This document shows, piece after piece, positions 57,818 through 64,000 of a stretch of DNA of 64,000 bases. This DNA is from Oopsacas minuta (Eukaryota > Porifera > Hexactinellida > Lyssacinosida > Leucopsacidae). Where the stretch lies: NCBI GenBank assembly GCA_024704765.1, contig JAKMXF010000317.1, positions 1 to 64,000 of the forward strand, written 5' to 3'. A program made the translations under genes and the position numbers. Every line of letters begins with the position of its first letter. The stretch's first letter is position 1. The notes beneath the pieces are model-generated. The model was not told the origin of the DNA. It saw only the letters and a list, made by a program, of their open reading frames with translations, and did not search any database.

Positions 57818-58001
57818 CTATTCAGGGCATTGTTGTTTGTTGTAAAAACTTAAGATAATTTGATATCTCAAACCAAGGTCACTTTCAAAAATTTGACAAT
57901 ATATGATATTGTGAACCAGACATTTGTCGATAGAGCACAAAGTGGTGTTCTAAATTGTCAATATGAATTCGCGATGTCAATAAATACTCAAAACCACACT
58001 A

Positions 58002-60060
58002 CAGTGGAACCTCGAGAACTGGGGCACCCGCGTAGTGGGGCACCTCCCGAAGTGGGGCGCTTTGTTTTGATAATATTTTTTGTTTTTATGCTCTCTCTTT
58101 CTCTCTGTGATTGTATGTGAGTATGTGTGTGTGTCATCATCATCTCAACATTTCAACACAATCTTTTCGATTTTTTCTCCAAAAACTAGAACTAAGGTTT
58201 GAGCACTGCGGGATGTTTGTTTCAAGAAATGAACATACATCTTCATTATACGATGTAGTTCATATTCATTTTGTAACATGAATTGAATAATGCACGCATT
58301 CGACGTCTCGGTATTTTTTTATTAGTCATTCTATATCACCTGTATGTCTTCCTCATCCAAACCACATCTTAATCTCGAACAGCGTTCGAAGATCCTCAAA
58401 CTGTCCGAGGAAGGCTTGGCCGAACGAGCGATAGCCAGAGAGATGGGAACTAGCAAAGGGACCGTCGGCAGTTGAAGCGGCAGCAGAAGGATGATATCGA
58501 GAAGCCCAGGAACGAACAAGACGAAATACCAGATTACCTCAAGAAAAGGAAGATCGTACAGATCAACCCGCAGTATGAAGACATCGAAAATGCTGTGGTG
58601 AGCTTCAGTGAGTGGGCGAGGAAGAGGGGGTATGTCGATCATTGGTCCCATGTTGATGGAGTTAGGCAAGCGAGAAGCGACTAAACATGGCATCAACAAC
58701 TTCAAAGCTTCAGAAGGCTGGCTTGATAAGGTGAAGAAGAGACACGGGATTGTGGAAAAGAACTTGAGTGGAGAGGCAGTTGCTGTGGACAAGATTTTGG
58801 TTAAGAACCGGATGGAGGAATTGCCTGATATATTGAATAAATATGGGATGAAGACGTTTTAAATTCGACGCGACCAGCCTAATCTTCAAGCAAGCCACGA
58901 AGATAATCTCTGGTCATGGCTGGGGACAGTGGTCACGGGAAGAAGGGTCTGAAAGAATGGCTGACTGTTCTCATCTGCTGCTCATGGATGGGGGAGAAGA
59001 AAAAGCTTTTTGATGATCGGAAAGGCAGTGAACCCGAGAGCTCTCAAAGGCGCCAATATTGGAAAGTTGCCTGTAATTTACCAGTCACAGAAATCTGCAT
59101 GGATGACTGGTCGCATATTCGAGGAGTGGCTTCGAGACTTCAACTGTAAGATGAACGCTCAGGGCCGAAACGTGCTGCTCACCATGGACAATGCAGGGGT
59201 ACATAATATGCGTGATATTCCGCTAAATGCAGTCAAGCTCGTGTACCTCCCCAAGAATACTAAGTCGTGCACTCAGCCATGTGACGCAGGGATATTTCAA
59301 GCTCTAAAACTGAAGTACAGAGAGCAGCTCCATCCATATACTCGGCAGCCTATCTAGCGAGCAGACCGCTGATGACGACCCCCTCAAGGCCATCAACATC
59401 GCATTGGTCATGGTGTGGGTTTTTTGGGCCTGGAAAAAAGTCGAGAAACGTACAATTTCGAAGTGCTTCGCCAACCGCGGATTTTTTAAGGTTGGTGTAG
59501 TGGCCGATCCCGCTACTGCGATGAAGTTCGGGTTATGCGATGAGTTGGAACAGGAGGAACTGGACATGCAGGTCCGGGATGATGATGATAAGGTTTTATT
59601 CCCTCTCCAAGAGACTCCGGAGGCTCTATTCGACTGGCTGTGCTTGATAACTCTACAGTTGAGGACTTCGGAGAAGACAAAATGGATCTCAGCGATATCG
59701 GAGAAGTGGAAGAAACCGCCCCTGATGCCCCAAGGAACTCCGAGGCTCTCGCTGCCATCAGGTCACTGCAAATGTACACCATGTTTCGTGGAGATGAAAC
59801 GCCATCGGTGATACTATTGACCTGCAGTGGTACAGCCAACTCATCACAGACCGAATGGCCTCTGAGCTTCGTCAGACGAGCATCACTGAGTTCTTCAACG
59901 ATTCTGAACAATGATATTAACTTGACTGGTGATTGACTGTAACTGTGAATGCTTAATGTGAACTGTATATCTACCACCCATGCGTTGCGTTTGGAAATGT
60001 GGGACATTTTAAAGACTCTCGCGAATTAGGGCACTCTCCCGAACTGGGGCATATTTTAAT
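58002..60060 (+). mobile_element. Tigger/pogo element, decayed
   Basis: It starts after TA (58000-58001) with CAGTGGAACCTCGAGAACTG, a typical Tigger terminus, followed by three variants of the word GAACTGGGGCAC. Near the right side (60016-60052) two more variants, CTCGCGAATTAGGGCAC and CTCCCGAACTGGGGCA, occur in the same orientation, not inverted. A clear right TIR was not found, so the end given is approximate. Confidence 0.65.
58344..59936 (+). pseudogene. Tigger/pogo transposase (CENP-B/DDE type), several frameshifts
   Basis: ATG 58344 opens the first helix-turn-helix: LNLEQRSKILKLSEEGLAER then AIAREMGTSKGTVGS, followed by a shift. The second, CENP-B-type domain is at 58472-58862: KKRKIVQINPQYEDIENAVV, then NNFKASEGWLDKVKKRHGIV. 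The DDE core (59010-59357) has QKSAWMTGRIFEEWLRDFNC, VLLTMDNAGVHNM, LPKNTKSCTQPCDAGIFQAL and LKYREQL. The C-terminal part has AWKKVEKRTISKCFANRGFF (near 59428-59487). The frame changes at about 58470, 58610, 58870, 59000 and 59360, so the copy is dead. Confidence 0.8.
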
Positions 60061-61474
60061 TAAACTTAGGTATACGACTGTTTGATGATTATCTTATGCT
60101 CAATGGTATAACTTAATAGTCCTGCAGCTGTCGATTCAAGAAAAACTTTGAGAGCCAAGCTTACGTTATAACGCTCCAATTTTTATGGTCAGCAGGCTTT
60201 GGAAGTCAATTTGGAGCTCTCTTAAGGACTGGTTTGGCTTGTACATGTTTCCAAGATCTTCATATACAGAAAACAAATAGGAGGGTATTTTGAATTAGCC
60301 ATTCCCGAGGATTCAAATGTGATTTTGCTAACGAGTATGGATATAATTAACTGGCTACAGGCTGGAGCTGGATTCATATCATTATTTAGTGTGTTTGGTA
60401 GCAATTGTCAAATTGATGAAAATAAAGGTCTATAATAGTCTTTCAATTTAAGCCAGTTGTTACGAATGCTTTGAATAATATGAACAATGTCAAAATTAAA
60501 TATAATATTTCGATTTGGATTACATGGGCGATCAACTTTAGTAAATGATGTTTTAATATCCTGGGAAAATTTAAACTAACTAACATCCAAGGGGTAGTTG
60601 CCAGTTCAAATTGCTTCTACGAATAAATTACAACTTCGAAATCAATAATCGTGATTTACCAATTGGATAAAGTTCCTTGGCCGAAAAAGAACCCAAAGGA
60701 ATTAGGCGTACTATTCTCATCAAACTTGAAATTATCATTGCAAGTACAGTTTTGTACAATCTTTCTAATTAATAGGCTTATTTACCCAGTTTCCCAGCCG
60801 CATATGAACGGATCCAACTTAGTGATTCAGGTTGTAATGCGAGTATAAACGCGTTTACTGTTATAGGTACCTTTGAATCTATACGCTAGTGATATAGGAA
60901 CGGGATTAGTGACATGTATGCTCCTGGGTGTGGGAGGATGTGAAATATACAAATGAATAGTTGCAGTGGGACTTTATATGCATTGTTTTGGTTCGTTTAC
61001 ATATAAACTGTCTGCAAATAGTTACCACATCGTTGAACTAGTTCTTCAGTTTGTTGTTGTCAAAAGTAGACACAGAGCAGGATAGATTTGAACTCTCCAA
61101 ATTATATCATGAGACAATTTGTTTTAAGAGTAAAAGTATTTGGAAACAGTTTGTGTGCAAACGAAAGGAAAGTGAAATATTGAGTGGAGATTCCTTAGAG
61201 AAACAGTTATAGGTAAACAAACCGAAACACAAATAGGGGGGGTAGTACAAATACAAAAACTCAAATTGTGGATAAAAACTCCAGACAATACTCAAGAGCA
61301 AGTTTTACTCCAATCCAAACAAATCATGTCCACGGTAAGAATAGACCAAAAAGTATGTCCCCAGCAAGAATAGTGAACAAAAATTCGAAATACAACCATA
61401 GATGGCTTAGAATTACTAATACATAATATGAACAAGTGTTCATTTGCATATTAGTACAATTATTGTGTTATTTG
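60061..61474. other. Gene-free stretch
   Basis: Only short frames without domain pattern are present (for example 60651-60848). No structure could be bounded. Confidence 0.4.
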
Positions 61475-62170
61475 CAGTGGCGTATCCAGGATTATAGTGA
61501 GGGGAGTGTTCTGGACCAAGCGACGCTAAGGGGGGTCGGTGGAAGCCCCCCAGAAAATTTTTTGAAACTTAGATGCTCAAACATCGATGTACAGCTATTC
61601 TTGTCACATAGTAGGAGGAGCTTAATATTAGTTGTACCAAAGTTTTTCGATATTTATGTTTAGAGTTTGTTACGAAATTTTATTAATACTATTTAGTGAA
61701 TATACAATTAGTCTGCTAATACATTAGTTATCTGGAGTTTTCTGGGATATCGTCTGGAAAATTCATCAATAACTTCAGAAATATCTACAGAAATTTCATA
61801 GTGTTGAGCATAAGAGCTAATTAAGTGAGGCGATTCGTCCCCATCGATAATCGTAAGAAGCTTTGTATTCGTTTCAAAGAATTAAAAGATCTCTCTGCCG
61901 TACAACTGGAAACGGGCAATGTGAAAAGAATACAGAGCACGTTCGAATGTTGGGAACATAGTACTAGCATGTCGAAGGGCATAACTTAGAGTGCTTGGTA
62001 GACATGCTTGTCCATGTACTTCGAGTTCTTTCATCCAATTCATCCACTAGCAGTGTATCTCGGCTCCAGGACAAACAAGTGATTGAAGGTCTTCTTAATA
62101 CATCTTAGCCAGTTGAAACCAGGTATGAGGGGGTGTTTGAACACCCAAATCCCCTCCCTGGATATGCCAC
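61475..62170 (-). mobile_element. hAT element, internally deleted
   Basis: The left end is CAGTGGCGTATCCAGG and the inverse of the right end is GTGGCATATCCAGGGAGGGG. The flanks share TTATTTG (61468-61474 and 62171-62177, allowing for a lost terminal base), consistent with an 8-bp hAT duplication. The body keeps only C-terminal transposase sequence on the minus strand. Confidence 0.65.
61730..62040 (-). pseudogene. hAT (ZMYM/TTF type) transposase C-terminal fragment
   Basis: The minus strand reads SYALRHASTMFPTFERALYS and then a shifted frame with FNSLKRIQSFLRLSMGTNRL, followed by ISVDISEVIDEFSRRYPRKL. The order FP....L, (ER.F)S.LKRI...LR..M...RL and I.....IDEF matches the dimerisation domain of ZMYM-like hAT transposases. 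The SAERSFS segment is corrupted. Confidence 0.55.
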
Positions 62171-62599
62171 TTATTTGTAATACCCCATCCCAATGTTTAT
62201 CTCTGGGGTAATTCTCAATCACTGGTTTGCCAACGGAAGTTGCCATTGTGCTGTTAACAGCAAACAACCAAATTTCACGTTCACAACATTATTTATCACA
62301 TGACTTCTAATAATAGCAGAGGTGATTATATATTTCAAGCCACCTTAGGTGGCAATCTTTCGAGGGAATACTAACATGTATTTAGATTACTCCGTTTGTG
62401 AATGTTACCAGTTTCAATATCCTTAGAAGTGCTTATGCTAACATTTAGCAAGTCTGTGATGTAGTGAATATAATTTAACCATCACTAACAAAGTAATACT
62501 ATAACTACTTAGTATTTACACCTAAATTACACAACAGTATACATTTCTCTGATGCTCTTCACGATGCTGTTTCGGATGTTTCCTTTATTCCTTCTTCTC

Positions 62600-63290
62600 C
62601 ACAGGACTCGATAAGGTGGGATTCTTGCAAATTTGGATTTGTTGTTTGGCCTCTTCTTCGTCTTTTCTTGACGACTCCTCTACCAAGGACTTTCTAACCA
62701 ATGTGTATGGGTACCGTCAATTGGATTCACAAAATTCTCAGAGTGGTTCACAATGTGATGTTCATAGCCTGAGCTGGGACAACAATATTTGCAGCCCATT
62801 CGTCTGAGTGGATGGTAGTTCCAGGTCATACATATCACAGAATGATGGGAAGTAGGTTTGTACCTGAGCCATTGGGAACTAGAATCATCAGAACGCTATC
62901 GTGCCTTGTTCAAATATAGCGAAAACCCATTGACCAGTGAGTAATCTACCACAATTATATTATTATCCCCAAATTTCGATTCATCAATCTTCACCATTGC
63001 TTCAGGTCCGCTTATTGTCCCCTGATTAATTATTGGATCCTCAATGCAATCATCTCTCATAAAACTTTTCCAGTCCACAAAAGTATTGGGGCCATTCAAC
63101 TGTTTCTCAAGAAATTCGCGAGGTTGTATATCTTCACTCCAATAATACAAGGACTGTAATAGAGAGGGAAGAGATAGAATTGAAGCCTTGAATAAGGTTG
63201 CATAATGGAGTGAGCATGTTGTCTTACACACTCTACATCTCCATTTCAAATTGTCCTTTGATTCGGTGACTGCACCTAAATACATTATTT
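62600..63290 (-). pseudogene. Second Merlin-type transposase relic
   Basis: The frame 63285-62896 has LKWRCRVCKTTCSLHYATLF, LLQSLYYWSEDIQPREFLEK, FVDWKSFMRD and SGPEAMVKIDESKFGDNNII, the Merlin zinc ribbon followed by the VxIDESKFG catalytic block (first Asp intact). After a gap the strand continues with DEWAANI and, in a shifted frame near 62760-62700, HHIVNHSENFVNPIDGTHTH followed by WLESPW. This is the VNHS..FV.P.TG.HT...E..W block, with the catalytic Glu. It is broken by shifts and stops. No TIRs were found, and it is not closely similar to the relic at 53115-53990. Confidence 0.7.
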
Positions 63291-63389
63291 AGCTGCATTT
63301 GCACTGGACTCCGCGTGTTAATAAGTCATAATACTTAAGCCAAACAATAGTATTTTCCAGAGATGTCAACTTAAAGAGGTCGGAGAGTA

Positions 63390-64000
63390 CAGGGTGGCTG
63401 CTAAGTTCTGATACAAAGGATTTCTCCATTATATTTTTACAACTTGGAATATAATGTTAATATTGCATATACGACTATTTACTACTGTTATGATTCAATT
63501 ACTAAAATAGTTATTCTATATAGTCTCCTTTTTTGGAAATTTCAGCCTTGAGTCTTGTAGGGAAACTTTCCACTGCGGCACGCAGGGTTTCCTGGGGTAT
63601 TTTCTCCCATTCGCTATATAAAGACTTTTTCAGGGACTTTATAGTGCTGCGTGAAACTGAACAAGCCCTATTCTCCAAGATGGACCAAAGAGAATAGTCC
63701 ATTGGATTTAAATCAGGACTATATGGATGCCATTATTCTTTTCGGATAAAATCGGGGATTTTGCCATCTAACCAGTCCTGTGTGGTAATCGCCGTATGAG
63801 CAGGAGAACCATCTTGTTGGAAAACAAATGGCTGTCCGAAAAACATTGTCTGGCTCAGATCTTTTACAACAGGTTCTAGGATCAAGTCCTTGTAAGTTTT
63901 CGCGTTGATTTTCACTCCAGCAGGTACGAAAATCAATGGCGTGCGGCCAACAGCAGAGACACGAGCCCAAATCATCACTGAGAGAAGTTTCATTTTCCGA
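63390..64000 (-). mobile_element. maT-type (DD37D) element, copy 3, cut by the window end
   Basis: It follows TA (63388-63389) with CAGGGTGGCTGCTAAGTTCT, nearly the same TIR as at 27031. The other end lies beyond 64000. Confidence 0.85.
63511..63993 (-). pseudogene. maT/DD37D transposase, C-terminal half, one frameshift
   Basis: The frame 63993-63733 reads LLSVMIWARVSAVGRTPLIF, TYKDLILEPVVKDLSQTMFF and FVFQQDGSPAHTAITTQDWL (second catalytic Asp intact), ending FIRKE. The next block, in another frame, has WHPYSPDLNPMDYSLWSILE and continues to a TAG ending at 63511 (SKKGDYIE). The two aspartates are 37 residues apart when the two frames are joined, which defines DD37D. This is the best preserved of the three copies; one shift between KE and WHP separates the halves. 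The N-terminus is outside the window. Confidence 0.85.

Noticed and set aside
58331-58792. Minus-strand 153-codon frame
   Set aside because: It lies opposite the Tigger transposase and shows no domain pattern.
59513-60007. Minus-strand 164-codon frame
   Set aside because: It is a shadow of the Tigger C-terminal region.

Overview
This window is nuclear DNA from an animal with an AT-rich, transposon-dense genome. The evidence is a metazoan gene set (a p70 S6 kinase, proteasome subunit beta-3, a bubblegum-type acyl-CoA synthetase, PDZ, NHL and THAP domain genes), GT-AG introns of about 40 to 400 bp, and a DNA transposon load covering mariner, maT (DD37D), pogo/Tigger, hAT, Merlin and Mutator-like elements. 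I saw no bacterial operon, rRNA, tRNA or CRISPR array. The species cannot be named from the sequence alone.

Layout. 1-5.6 kb is repeats: an inverted-repeat pair at 0.9-4.0 kb and a fold-back element at 4.4-5.1 kb. 5.7-11.1 kb is the main genic stretch, all on the plus strand: a terminal exon resembling the CENP-C/Mif2 cupin, a hAT relic inserted at 6.35-7.03 kb, the last exons of a PDZ gene, and a long single-exon NHL-type protein that runs into a (TTA)n microsatellite. 13.0-18.1 kb holds eleven recognisable exons of an ACSBG-like gene. It lacks its N-terminus, has two apparent one-base losses, and carries an antisense NHL-type relic in one intron. 18.5-29.4 kb is transposons and MITEs, with one isolated THAP exon (minus strand, 23.5 kb) and a non-LTR relic with a 2A-like motif (24.7 kb).

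30.6-31.3 kb carries an intact, intronless PSMB3 and 42.7-44.2 kb an intact, intronless S6 kinase (minus strand). Between them lie hAT and pogo-type elements and long gene-poor stretches.

The most unusual part is 46.55-56.31 kb, a set of nested elements. The outer one has long terminal inverted repeats (TIRs) around a Merlin-type transposase. Its left TIR is split by a 5.7-kb Mutator-like element with about 450-bp TIRs, a 9-bp target duplication, a MULE-like transposase and an OTU-protease-like ORF whose catalytic Cys is Gly. Its right TIR is split by a fold-back element. 57.3-57.8 kb has unrecognised coding-like sequence. 58.0-60.1 kb is a decayed Tigger. 61.5-64.0 kb holds a hAT relic, a second Merlin relic and the start of a third maT copy.

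The host genes do not form a pathway. What connects the window is successive transposon insertion, whose order can be read from target duplications at several points: MULE into Merlin TIR, maT into a hAT target duplication, and a short hairpin-ended repeat (called R1 here) into a hAT MITE and against the ACSBG exon.
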